From Jacaranda mimosifolia (taxonomy: Eukaryota; Streptophyta; Magnoliopsida; Lamiales; Bignoniaceae): 64,000 bases of DNA. This document shows positions 35,577 to 47,687 of the stretch, piece after piece. The stretch spans positions 31,279,404-31,343,403 of the forward strand of contig CM032122.1 of the NCBI GenBank assembly GCA_018894105.1, in the 5' to 3' direction. The position numbers and the translations under genes were made by a program. Every line of letters starts with the position of its first letter. Positions within the stretch are counted from its first letter, which is position 1. Under the pieces are notes generated by a model. The model saw nothing but the letters and a program-made list of their open reading frames with translations, did not search any database and was not told the origin of the DNA.

Positions 35577-38500
35577 TAGGGGTATAAACAGATATTAAAC
35601 GGATGGAATATATTATTTTCATATTCGTATCCGTTTAATTTTTTGAGTATTCGGATACAAATACAAATTTGATGGATATTTAAAAATGATATCTGAATTC
35701 GTATCCGTCGGATATCGATTGAATTCAAATATATCCGTATTCGATTATGATTATTTAGATGCATCAATATTTGATTGAATTTATACATATGTATTCGAAT
35801 TATTTTTTTAATTTTATATTCGATGATAATTATTTAGACATCTATTTACGAATATCCAAATATGTAAATTTATGAACCATAACAAATAAATAATTTTTAA
35901 TTAGTAGAAGGAATTGTACAATTTCACTAAAAAAATAAAAGCAATCAAATAAATAGCATAATTTCTAATCAACAATTGGCTTTATAATTAAGTAAAAGTA
36001 CTAATTAATATTAATAATGATATTTAACTATATTAATTATAAAGTCAACCAGTAATAATTATGTTGATTAACTTTATTCTTCAATTTTTCTCTATATTAC
36101 AATAATTTTTTAGATTTATTCTTTTTTCTTTCTAATTCTTCAATTATAATTTATATATACACACATATATGATTGTGAGATTTTTATTGAAAAATATAAA
36201 TTAATCTCATTGAAAAATATAAATAATATATTATTTAGTAAATATATATTTAGAGCGGATATTAAATAGATCGGTTACGCATTTACCATATCCATATCCA
36301 TTTATAATAAGAAATCTACCAATCGAGTACGGATAATATTCGCTTTAAATGAATGTTGTAACACCCCAATTTTTGGGATTATAAATTTAAGTTGATTAAA
36401 TTAAATCAATAAAATTTTAGTTAGAAATGTGGGAATTAAGGATTTAATTGTAAGTAAGAAAATGACTTAATCGTTTAAAATTATAAGGTTTGGGGGGGGG
36501 GGGGTGTTAAAGTGGACAAGTTGAAAGTTGGAGGACCTTAAAATGATTAAATTTGAACCCAATTGCCCAGAAACAAGAAAGTTAGGGGTCAATATGCAAG
36601 AATTAAAAGTTGAGGGGCTCAATTGAAGGCCAGGGACCAAAATAAAGGCGGTTTAAGAGTTTTGGGGTAAGTTTGTTAGCGGTCTAGAAGTTTTCGGGCT
36701 AATGTGCAAGAGGCTGGAAAATTGGATATATAGATATATATATATATATATATAAATATACACAATTGAGGACAAAAATTCCTCAAATTCTCAAAAAGTG
36801 CCCAAATCTCACCCCACCGGTGAAATGCCATAAAAACATTGGAAAACATAAAACTGTACTGATAGAAAGCTTCCTCTAGCTGAGAGAAACACATCTATAC
36901 CATCATTGACCAAAAAAAACCGGCATAGTTGCTAGAAAATAAGGGTCGACGGCGAAGCTTGGCGGGGGTGGTGGTTCCGCCATTTCTGGCGGCGAAAAAT
37001 GGCGGTGTTTGGGTGGGTTTCGATTGCGAGGTTGGGCAGTCAGATAGTGAAGTTAATTTTGGGTTTTGAGGCACAACGGTGGCAGAATTGACAGTGATGT
37101 TTGACGGTAGAGGTTAGGGTTTGGCTGCCGCTTTAAGCGGCCAATTGACCGGCTTACGGTGGTCGAAATCAGAAATTGTTTGGGGTGTTTTGCTCCTAGC
37201 AACAAGGCGCACTGGATGGTGGTGTTAGTTCACATCTCCGGCAGTGGCGCATGATGGCGGTTGTAGACCAATTTTTGCAGAATGAAGTTTCGAACTCATC
37301 TAGACTGTTTCGGGCTTGAGATTGGACATCGATTCGACCCAATTTAGGTAAATTTCTTAATCAAAATTTAATTCAATTAATTTACCGGATGTGATTGGAG
37401 TTTGAGTTTAAACCTAATCCTAACATGACTGAGGACCGTTAAACCATAATTTGTGTCAAATTATAAATTAATCTTAAAGATTTCTATAGTCTTGAACTTA
37501 ATCGACTTGAAAGGATTATCGAATTTCCATTGAAACTTTAAATAAGATTTTAACAACCATTTTACCGACTTGTCAAGTTAAAGGCCATGATATATGATTA
37601 CCTTGAATATTTGAGTGTAACACGAAATTTTAGAATTATTACTGAACCGCTTAAGTAACTGAGGAACTTGATAGGCATGTTTAAGTACATTAAGAATTAT
37701 GATTCAGAAATCGACACAATATTGATTTAGATTATTTATTTTGAATTTTGAATTGAATAGGAAGCCAGGTCGTGGACTTTCCAAACATCTAAGGATTATC
37801 GGAGCTGTGTCAGAATATCCTTAAGTTTAATAAAGACATTAGTGATATTTATCCTTATGGTTCAGAGGATTGACAGAATGGTAGCCCGAGTTATCTTATG
37901 ACAGTTCCCGATTTGACTAGGAAGCCAAGACCTGAGTGGCTGTACAATTAAGTGTTTCTCTGCATTCACCAGGTGAGTTTATACTCATTAGTATGGGATT
38001 TCTTTGCTGGGGAAAGAACATATATACTTGCTATATCTCCTGATCGTGTGATTTCTTTTAATCTATGTGATAAAAATAGTATTCCACATCGCTTTCTAGT
38101 CTAAGTGCCTATGTTGATTTGATTGATATCGCTTTATCTGAAATTGACAATTGTGTTGAGGAAGCCGAAAAGTTATTTCGAAATATATGTTTTATCACCA
38201 TGTTTCTTGAGAACTAGCCTGGTGCTAAATTAGTTTGTATGTCAACATGGCGACCTGATATGTTATGTAAAATACTAATATTAAGGTATATTTATCCATC
38301 ATAACCATGACCGTGTTTCTCAGAAACGAGTCAAGACTGTTTGAGCATCCGAATTTTGACTATCATAGCGAAGTGACGTGTTATGTGAGATGCTGTTGGA
38401 CACATTCTGTGATATCCGTGATAATGATTAATACCCTTGGGGGTGGGCCCTGGGATTGCATGTGGGTGGACCGAGAGGAACGGATTAACGGTGACCAACC

Positions 38501-39376
38501 CTCAGCCAATACCCCGTTAAGTATATCCAACCCTATAGTTAACTGGAGGTAGCTGGCCGTGGGGAGATGAGGCATGTAGCTAGCCATGCCTACTGGTTCT
38601 AGTATATTATCCGAGCCGATCACTCAGGATGGAGGAATAAGGATTTTTATGTTTTCAAAAGTGAAGTGACAAGGTAGGAGACCGTCAACAGCTTAACAGT
38701 GAAAATATTTTGTTAAATTATATTCAGATACTTAGTATGCCTGACACTTATACTTTAAATCTCAAATATTTGATCAGAATCCAGTAGATGTTCAAATGGC
38801 ATATCGACCCCTTTTTTAATCATAGTTGAGGTTTAAACTTCTTTGAGAGATAATGAATTTTGTGAAGTCTCATCACTGGTATGCGACGGTGGTGAGATGG
38901 ATCACCTCATAACTTTGACTAAAATTTTCTCTCACAACTTCTGAAAATATTTATGCTCCTAATTATCTCTTATATATTAATCGTGAAATTATCACTTTGT
39001 TGTTATTATTATACTACCTCACTAAGTTATTTGGACTTAAGTTGTCTTGTTGTCTCTCTTTCGTTCTTTACCCCAGATAGAATCGAGTGGCATAGATAGA
39101 CTGTCCCAGGCGACACATAAGACAATGAAGGTGATAGAAGTGCATATTTTGATTCAGACTAGAACATCCAATGAAGGTCGTTGCAGAAATTAATTATTTT
39201 TGGAATTTTCGAAGATAGATTTTTTGTTGTAAAGAAGATATGTGGTGCGGTTTGAATAGCACCTCGGCCCGAAGCAAGCGCCTCCCGATCGGGGCGTTAC
39301 AGATGCGGATAAATTTTGTATAAATGGATATAAATACAAATGATAAATGATTTTCGAATATCCGTTTACATTCCTA
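35577..39376. mobile_element. hAT-like MITE family A, copy 2, split by a solo LTR
   Basis: Left end TAGGGGTATAAACAGATATT at 35577. The reverse complement of the right end reads TAGGAATGTAAACGGATATT. A perfect 8-bp target duplication ATCACAAT lies at 35569-35576 and 39377-39384. Without the 2945-bp LTR and its 5-bp duplication the element is about 850 bp. Subterminal words such as ACGGATA/TATCCGT match copy 1 (18771-20164). No transposase. Confidence 0.9.
36357..39301 (+). mobile_element. Solo LTR (2945 bp) of a gypsy-type element
   Basis: Starts TGTAACACCCCAATTTTTGG and ends GATCGGGGCGTTACA, the typical chromovirus LTR ends. No primer site, gag or pol inside. The flanking 5 bp are AATGT (36352) and GATGC (39302); they differ by two transitions and are probably a decayed target duplication. 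A (G)13 run lies at 36492-36504 and a (TA)n run near 36727-36752. Open frames inside have no known domain. A non-autonomous internal element cannot be fully excluded. Confidence 0.7.
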
Positions 39377-40120
39377 ATCACAATTGTCGATTGGAATTTT
39401 CTTGACATTATCAAATATTGAATCACTCAATTCCATTGTCTCAGTATTAGGATTGTAAAGGGACATTTGAAAATTTATTTACCATTCGTATTCGTATTCA
39501 TTTATACAAATATTATCTGCATCCATTTAAAGTTGATATTATCCGTATTCGATTAGTGGATATTCAATTGTAAATGGATACGGGTATGGTAATTGCATAT
39601 CAATCCATTTAATATTCACTTCAAAGATATATTAATTAAATAATAAATTATCTATATTTTGAAATAAAAATCTCATAAACCATATATGTATATACATAAA
39701 TTATAATTGAAGAATTAGGAAGAAAAAGTAATAAATTTAAAAGATTATTGTAATATAAAGAAAAAAATTAAAGAATGAAGTTAATCAACATAAATTGTCG
39801 TTTGTCGAATTTATAACTAATATACTTAAATGTCATTATTAATATTAATTAATGCTAATTATAATAAATTATGAAGTCAATTATTAATTAAAAATTGTGT
39901 TGTTTGTTCGATTGCTTCCTTTTTTATGAAATTGTATAATTTCTTCTATTAATTAAAAAATATGTATTTATTATAGGTTAGCGAATTCACATATTTGGTA
40001 TTCATAAATGGATATCCAAATAATTATCATCGAATATGAATATTCAAAAGAATAATTTGAATACGGGTTATTTTAATCAAATAGGGATGCTTCTGAATTA
40101 TTATAATTGAATACAGATAT

Positions 40121-42983
40121 TGTAACACCCCTAAATACATAACTGGTGGAATTTCATATTATTATTCTTATTTTTATTATTTTTATTATTATTTTTGAAA
40201 GTTTTGGGGGTCAAAATGAAAACAGAGAAATATTTAATTGTAAAATATTTGAAAGTTGTGGGGGGTCAAAGTGGAATTATTTCAGGTCAATTGGGTCAAT
40301 GTCATGCACTCATTAGCTGGGGGACTTAATTGAAAGCTAAAAAAAATACTGGGAGTCAATTTATAATTTCTAAAAGTATCATTTATATTCATCCTTTTTC
40401 CCCATTTTCACCATTTCCCCTCCCCCCGCACGCATACCTCCCTTCTCCCTGTCCGATGACCTTCCCCAATGACAGCAAAACCCAGCAAACTTCATACCAA
40501 ACTCTTCCTCTCAGCACATGGAACGCAGTGATACTAAAATCCTGTGGAACCAACCGGTGGGATGACCAAAATTTTGGCCTGAAAATTGGGCCATGGTGGA
40601 GGTGGCGGATGTGGTGTCACCAGCGGTGGAAGCTTGGGTCTAAGGTATGGGTTTTGTAGAGTTCAGATTAGGGAATGTGTAGGTAACTTCAATTTTTAGT
40701 TTGGACCGCCGATGGCGGCAGAATTTGGAAGAAACGACGACGACAGAGGTGGTGTCGCTGAGACTTCAGAGCTCTAATTGACGAGCAATTCAGCGGAAAT
40801 TGGAGAAATTGACTTGCGCGTTTGGTTGTTCTTCCTAAGAGGTGTCTAACGGTGGTGGTGGTGACCAACTTCGGCAGCGGCGGATGGAGGCCAATGGCGG
40901 TGGCGGCAGCTCTGACGCAGTTTTATTGTCTTGTTGCGGTAGTCTCACTAGCTATGTTGGTCTATAACAATTGTGCCTTGATATCAAGATTTGGTATAAC
41001 TAAGTTGGAATTAGATTTGATATTTTAATGTTGTTCTTGAAGTTATTTTTGCCCAACTCTTGTATTTTATAGTGCAAATGGAAAAAATATGATATGGGAT
41101 CAGGAAATGAGACATGCATGGATATATATGAGCCTAGCGGACCCGAATTTGTAACATTATATGTAAATCTTGGTTAATTAAGTTAGTTATATGATTAAAT
41201 CCTAATTTTATGTGATTGAGACCTAAGTAACAAAATTGGCTTATTAATGATAGTTGGACCGTTATAATCGATTTTGTGTAACGTTGCAAGGATAATTATA
41301 AAATAGGAATATGATTTCATTCCTTTAATGGAGCGAATATGGTTCTCGTAAATATTCTGGTACTGACAGCATAATTAGTATGTCACCTCTCGATGATATT
41401 GGGACTGATCCTTAAAATAAAGTATTAATTGTAAAAAAAACCGATAGTAGAATGTTATCCATTTAATTATTGTTATAAGGTCAAGATGAGTATTTTGACG
41501 ATAAGTTCATTCTTTTGGATAGGTGACAAGAAGCTAGATCCCACAGGACAATAGATTGAGATAGCATTTCTGTAGCTGTTGAGGTGAGGGTCTACCTATC
41601 TATCATTTGTTCTGTATACCCTGTGAGGGTTAAGCTTACTTTTCTTCTGGGAAGTGAATGTTCTTTGATTGTTGAAATCCTTGATTATCTGAATTTCCTT
41701 GTGTTTATCCGTTGCACTTGATCATGTTCGTTCTGGTGCCCAAAACTTTCATTGGCCTATTTGTTATTGTTCAGTATAGCCCACAGCCTTGTCGACTTCC
41801 CTTTTATTTTCTTTATTTTGGGTATTGCCGACCAAATTGTGTTTAACATTCCTATTTGAATTTCTTCTGTATATCGTTTGTTTGGCCTTGTTGGCAATTG
41901 TTTATTGAACCAAAGCATGTTTTGCACTTTTGTTTGAAATCATTCTGCATGTTGTTTGTATGGCTTTGCTGGCATTTATTTGTCTTTTGTTTTGTTATAT
42001 ATGGGAATAAATTACGGGACGTTAATCTCTGTTGTGTGCATAGGATAAGCCATATGCCCGAAACTCTCGAATTAATTTACGAGGCGTTAGTCCTTGCTGT
42101 GTGCATGGACAAGTCGTATGCTCGAAATTCTGGAATAATTTATGAGACATTAGTCCTCACTGTGTACATGGACAAGCTGTATGCCCAGAACTCTCGGATT
42201 AATTTAAGGGACGTTAGTCCTTGCTGTGTGTATGGACAAGTTGTATGTCCGGAACTCTTGAATTAATTTATGGGCGTTAGTCCTTGCTGTGTGCATGGAC
42301 AAGCCGTATGCTTGGAACTCTTGGAGTAAATTACGGGACATTAATCCATGCTGTGTGCATGGAATAAGTTCTTATGCCCAGAGAAGAATAAGGAGAATCT
42401 ATTATGCATATTATGCTTTAGGTTTGTTTGATTCTGTTTGTACTCTATTCAGGGAGCAACAAGGATAGAGATGTTTCCGTTACTGAATTTTGATATTATT
42501 TATGTTTTGCTATATTTGTGTTTCTAATTGTAATGTCTCGTTGGTTGATAATCTGTTGAACCACTGCTTCTTTAACCGATCCCTTCTGATTTTTCATTGT
42601 ATTTTCCCTCACTAAGTCCTTAGGACTTACTCTTTTTGTTATCCTTATTTTCTTCCCAAGTAGGATTAAGTGAAGAATGAGGGCTTACGGCTTGGCCTAA
42701 AGGAACTAATTTATAATTGTTTAGGTGTCTTGTTCATATTTATATATGAAAACTTCTCCTAGTTGTAACTAAGACATAAGATCATTGGTATGTTTTAATA
42801 TTATTTGGGAGACTTTTGGCATATATATATGGCACTCCTTATAGGACTATTTTAAACTGAAGCATGTTGCCATCCTTAAGACTTGTTGAAATTTTATGGG
42901 CCTTTTGGTTATCTAATATATTATGATTTAAGTTTGAATTAGTTGCTGCTCAGCTTAGGGATTATCCTAAGCAGGGCGTCAGA
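40121..42983 (+). repeat. Gypsy 5' LTR (2863 bp)
   Basis: Matches 47329-47687 plus 52183-54445. Contains a 64-bp minisatellite (42016-42365). It keeps the uninterrupted site cccagcaaacttcataccaa near 40480 into which the nested element inserted in the 3' LTR. Confidence 0.9.
42016..42365. repeat. 64-bp minisatellite inside the gypsy 5' LTR
   Basis: About 5.5 units starting near 42016, 42081, 42144, 42208, 42272 and 42335 (gggacgttagtccttgctgt, then gtgcatggacaag). The 3' LTR has about 3.4 units, one cut to 29 bp (53637-53825). Confidence 0.85.
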
Positions 42984-42999
42984 TGTGGTATCAGAGCCT

Positions 43000-44150
43000 A
43001 GGTTTTCGATGACCTAGGTTAACACGGGAATGATTTTTGTAACTGGAATCGATGGGTTACTAGAGATTAAAGTTGAATTGGGAATCATCTAGGATGTAAA
43101 CACTCGGGTTAAGGAAAACCTGAGTTATGCTAGGATCTGATCCTAGGATAAGATTCTCTGATTGTAGGGAATAAGCTTGATTTCAAAAATGCTTTAGATG
43201 TATATACTTGAGTTAAGGAATACCTGAGTTATGTCGGGATATGATTCTTGGAATGTAAAATTTTGGGTAGGAAAATATGAGGTATGAGGTTTGATTGTGG
43301 AATTGAACGTGGAATTGAATAAGATATGAACTTTTGGGATAATACTCGACATTGAGGAAGTGAAGGGTTATGGCTGGGGTGGCCAACCAGTGTATAACTT
43401 CTTACTTCTTATATGTCAGGCATATGAACGTATAATGATCGGAAAGGATTATGCTATTTAGAATTATGGTGTTATGTGAATAAAATCTATGAAGGTTGAA
43501 TTTGATGAGTGGATGACTATGTTGAAAAAAAATTACTTAGTATGAAAAGAGTTACTTTGGAAACCTACCTTGTGCGAGATATGTTCATGGATGATGAGTT
43601 CCAGAAGTATGAAGAGGAAAATGATGACATGGATGTAGAAGTGATTGGAGAAGATGATGACAAAGATGCAAAATCTGATATTACCGACGTTGAGGATTAG
43701 AGTCAGAGACCCTTATGTGTATGGTTGTATATGTAAATATGTATGTAAGATATAGTAGCAGCTTTTGATCATTAGGTTAGATAGTAGCGGCTAAGGTTAG
43801 CTAAACTTATAGGGTGATACCCTTACACAAGCCTTGTCATTTGTACGACTAGGCATATAGTTTGCTTAGCAAATTTTGAAATTTTGACCTTGTATATATA
43901 TTTGATATAACTATTGCTAATACTAATTCGAAAAATGTTAATGAAGTTTCATCATTAATCGTAGAATGGCTAGATTTATATTTCAATGAATTTGATTTGA
44001 TTTTGTTAAATATCTCTTCTCATTTCTTTTTCAAAAGTTTGGGAGATTTGATAGAATCGATGGTAATTTAGACATCATTTTACAACTCAATAATTGCATG
44101 CTTAAGAATACCTAAGATATATTAGACATATAATGGCATCACACGGCAGT
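43000..44150 (+). other. Gypsy leader region
   Basis: Between primer site and gag. One short open frame (43509-43700, 63 codons) encodes a very acidic tail (EEENDDMDVEVIGEDDDKDA) with no recognised domain. Otherwise non-coding. Confidence 0.5.
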
Positions 44151-44159
44151 TTTGATGTA

Positions 44160-45290
44160 CCCGCCCCAGCTTGAGCAGGTCATTAAGGGAGCCGCCCGGT
44201 AGATGAGCTAATGTTCAATAGGCTCCTATGTGAGGAGCACATGCTTAGCAACAACCATTGCCGGACGAAGAGGTCTAGCAAACCCTCTTGGTTGATCGAT
44301 CAACTGCAACACAACCAGCAGATCCCATGACCAGAGGGGCCAAAGCTTTAGGTAATATGGTCAACAACAAGGAGGTGAGGCAGGAATTGCTAATGAGATT
44401 GTTGAGGATCGAGCGTTAAAATGATTTCTATGCTTTCAACCCCCGAAGTTCTTAGGGAACCCAAATGATAGAAAAGCTGAAGAATGGATTGAGAATTTGG
44501 AAAACATATTTGAAACCCTATGCTTCCCGAATGAGTAGAAAGTTTGGTCCACGTTTCTTCTGGGAGGTTTTGCACGTATTTGGTAGAAGATAATAGATCG
44601 CAGATGGACAGCAAAGGGAACTCACTGATCATGGGAAACTTTTACCAAGAAATTTATGGATAAGTATATACCCCTAGTAGTCAAGCAAGCGAGACAAAGA
44701 GAATTTATGGACTTAATACAGGAAGTGCAATATGTTAGTTAATATGAGGCTACTTTTAGCTGATTAATTCAATATACACCCTACAAACAAGAAGCTGAAA
44801 TCCGACAGACCCACCGATTTGTACAAGGATTACTGTCGAAACTCTGACGGGGTCTTACCAGTTGTGAATTGCCAAGTTTTAATAGGATAGTGAGTAAAGC
44901 ACTACAGTTGGAGTCAGAATTGCAGGAAATTTGAAAGATCGAAGATAGGAGCTGGAAAGGAAGAATGCACCCTGATAGGCAGAGTAACCATGGGAAGAAA
45001 CAACCAAACTTGCACATCGGAGATTCTAATCAACGAACACACTAGGCTGGTGGGGCTGCAGATTTGGCTCAAGGGGTGGCCCTAAACAATATGGATTCTG
45101 TAGGGGATTTGGCCATGAAGAGACTGGGTGTTGGAGAAAACAGGGCAAATTTGTGGGTTGTAGGAGCAACCAACACTTTGTGAGAGATTACCCTAGATGG
45201 AAAAACCCAGTACCTATAGAGAAAGGGAAACAAGTAGCAGGAGCTAGTGGGAAATAGAAAGTTCGAGCTCGTGCCTATGCTTTGACTGGA
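44160..45290 (+). pseudogene. Gypsy gag remnant
   Basis: In shifting frames from about 44440: PPKFLGNPNDRKAEEWIENL, WSTFLLGGFARIWWKI and FTKKFMDKYIPLVVKQARQR, the Retrotrans_gag core. Then a zinc-knuckle region at about 45100-45195 (FCRGFGHEETGCW, then CRSNQHFVRDYPRW). In the second knuckle the second and last cysteines are replaced (Ser, Tyr), so it could not bind zinc normally. Several stops. Confidence 0.75.
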
Positions 45291-45299
45291 GAGGATGCA

Positions 45300-47310
45300 C
45301 TAGATTCCAATAAAGTGGTTGAAGGTACGATATCTATTTTTGGAATTACAAGTAATGCCTTATATGATCCTGATACTTCTAATTCATTTATATCTACAAC
45401 TTTTTCTCAAAAATTGAATATGCAACCCGAAATCATAGCTTATTAAATAGAAGTTCAAACACCCTTAGAAATAGGGTTAATAACATACACTATGTATTGG
45501 GCTTGCCTAGTTATGAATGGGGATAATCAATATCTAGACGATCTCATACAAATGTCCATTCAAGAATATGATTTAATACTTCCCCAATACCAATTATATC
45601 TGCGCTAGAGGCCAGAAAGATTTTGAGAGAAGGCGGACAAAGATTCTTAGCGTATCTTGTCAATAAATCATGAGATCAACCAAAAATCAAAGAGGTGGAA
45701 CTAGTGGCTGATTACCCAGAGGTATTTCTGGAAGAGTTTAACTCATTACCCCCTAATAGAGATATAAAATTTGTTATTCATACTATTCCGGGAGCCACAC
45801 CTTTTTCCAATACTCTCTATTGGATGGTGCCTGCAGAACTAAAAAAGTTGAAGGACCAACTTCAGGAACTATTGGAGAAGAAGTTCATAAGGCCTAGCAC
45901 TTCTCCTTGGGGAGCCCCAGTGCTATTTGTCAAGAAGAAGGATGGAGGCCTGAGGATATGCATTGATCACATGAAGTTGAATAAAGTTACTGTCAAGAAT
46001 AAATACCCCTACCACATATGGAAGAATTGTTTGATCTTTACAGGATTTATGGTCTTCTCAAAGTTAGATTTGAGACAGGGGTATTACCAACTGAAAATCA
46101 GAGAAAAAGACATCCCAAAAACTACATTCAATTCTTGATATGGTCATTTTGAATTCATAGTAATGCCGTTCGATCTAACCAATGCCCCAGTTGCATTTAT
46201 GGATTCAATGTACTAGATCTTTCGACCATATCTAGACTAATTTGTGGTCATCTTCATTGATGACATTTTAGTGTACTCAAAAACTTGAGAAAAACATGCA
46301 AAGCATTTATACATGGTTCTCAAAACGCATCAGTTGTATGCAAAATTTAGTAAGTACAAATTTTGGATAGAGAAGGTAGTTTTTCTTAGACATATCATAT
46401 CCCAGGATGGGGTAGAGATTGATCCCTTTAATATAAAGGCGATAGTCAACTAGAAGAGACCTAAAAATGTGACAAAAGTCCATAGCTTTCTGGGTCTTAC
46501 CAGCTATTATAGAAGGTTTGTACAAGATTTCTCTAAAATAGTTGGCCTATTGACTAAGTTAACTCAGAAAGATTAACCATTTGACTGGGATGAGAATTGT
46601 GAAAGAAGTTTTCAAGAATTGAAAAATAGATTGACCTTAGCTCCAGTTTTGGCCTTTCCGGAAAGATTAGAAGGTTTTGTTGTATATACGGACGTTTCTA
46701 AAGAAGGGCTTGGATGTGTACTAATGCAAAAGGGACGTGAGTTATGGCCTATACATCCAAAAAACTTAAACCACATGAGGAGAATTGCCCAACTCATGAC
46801 TAGGAGCTAGCTGTTGTAGTTTTTACATTGACAAAGTGGAGACATTATCTCTATGGGGCCATATTTGAGGAATATACAGACCATGAAAGCCCCAAGTATT
46901 TCTTAAAGTATCTTCGAGAAAAGGGATCTGAAGGATTGAGAAGGTAGGAAACTTAGCCAAGGTATATTGGTCCTCATGAAATCTATGAAAGAGTTGGACC
47001 AGTGGCCCACCGTATATCATTACCCCAAGGCTCAACAAGAATAAATGATGTTTTTCATGTATCACAACGTCAAAAGTACCATCCTGATTTTTTCTCACAT
47101 CATTTCACATGAAAACATGCCGTTGGAAAGTGACATGATGTACGAAGAGCAACCGATTCACATTGTCAATTGAAAATTTTGAGAGCTTAGGAATCAGAGG
47201 ATTCCTCAAGTAAAGGTGTTATGGCGCAACCATAACATAGAAGAAGCGACTTGGGAACAACAGTATCCGAACTCTTCCAATGGTCAGGTGAGAATTTGGG
47301 GACTAGATTC
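45300..47310 (+). pseudogene. Gypsy pol remnant lacking the integrase core
   Basis: Protease site LYDPDTSNSFIS (about 45360), where the active-site glycine is Asp. RT begins in the open stretch 45695-46138 ([40 protein letters not shown]) and its catalytic motif IFIDDILVYSK survives at 46252-46284. RNase H shows VVYTDVSKEGLGCVLMQKGR and VFTLTKWRHYLYG (46600-46870). After HESPKYFLKYLREKG (46920) the sequence jumps to PRYIGPHEIYERVGPVAHRI and DVFHVSQRQKYHPD, the integrase C-terminal region, then VLWRNHN..EATWE of a chromodomain. The zinc-binding and catalytic parts of integrase, normally nearly 1 kb, are missing. Inactive. Confidence 0.85.
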
Positions 47311-47364
47311 TTTTAAGAGGAGGTAGTCTGTAATACCCCTAAATACATAATTGGTGGAATTTCA

Positions 47365-47395
<31 letters not shown>

Positions 47396-47687
47396 TTTTT
47401 ATTATTTTTGAAAGTTTTCAGGGTCAAAACAAAAATAGGAAATATTTAATTGTAAAAAATTTGAAAGTTGTCGAGGTCAAAGTGGAATTATTTCATGTCC
47501 ACTGGGTCAATGTCATGCACTCATCAGCTGAGGGACTTAATTGAAAGCTAAAATAAAATTATGGGGGTCAATTTATAATTTCTAAAAGTATCATTTATAT
47601 ACATCATTTTCCCCCATTTTCTTCATTTTCCCCCCCGGCATGCACACCTCCCTTCTCCCTTTCCGGTGATGACAAAACCCAGCAAAC

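Noticed and set aside
38307..38623. Overlapping open frames of about 80 codons on both strands in the solo LTR
   Set aside because: No domain, no conservation evidence, and located wholly inside an LTR.
42016..42365. Regularly spaced repeats resembling a CRISPR-like array
   Set aside because: The whole 64-bp unit repeats with no unique spacers, it lies inside an LTR, and the DNA is plant nuclear. It is a minisatellite.
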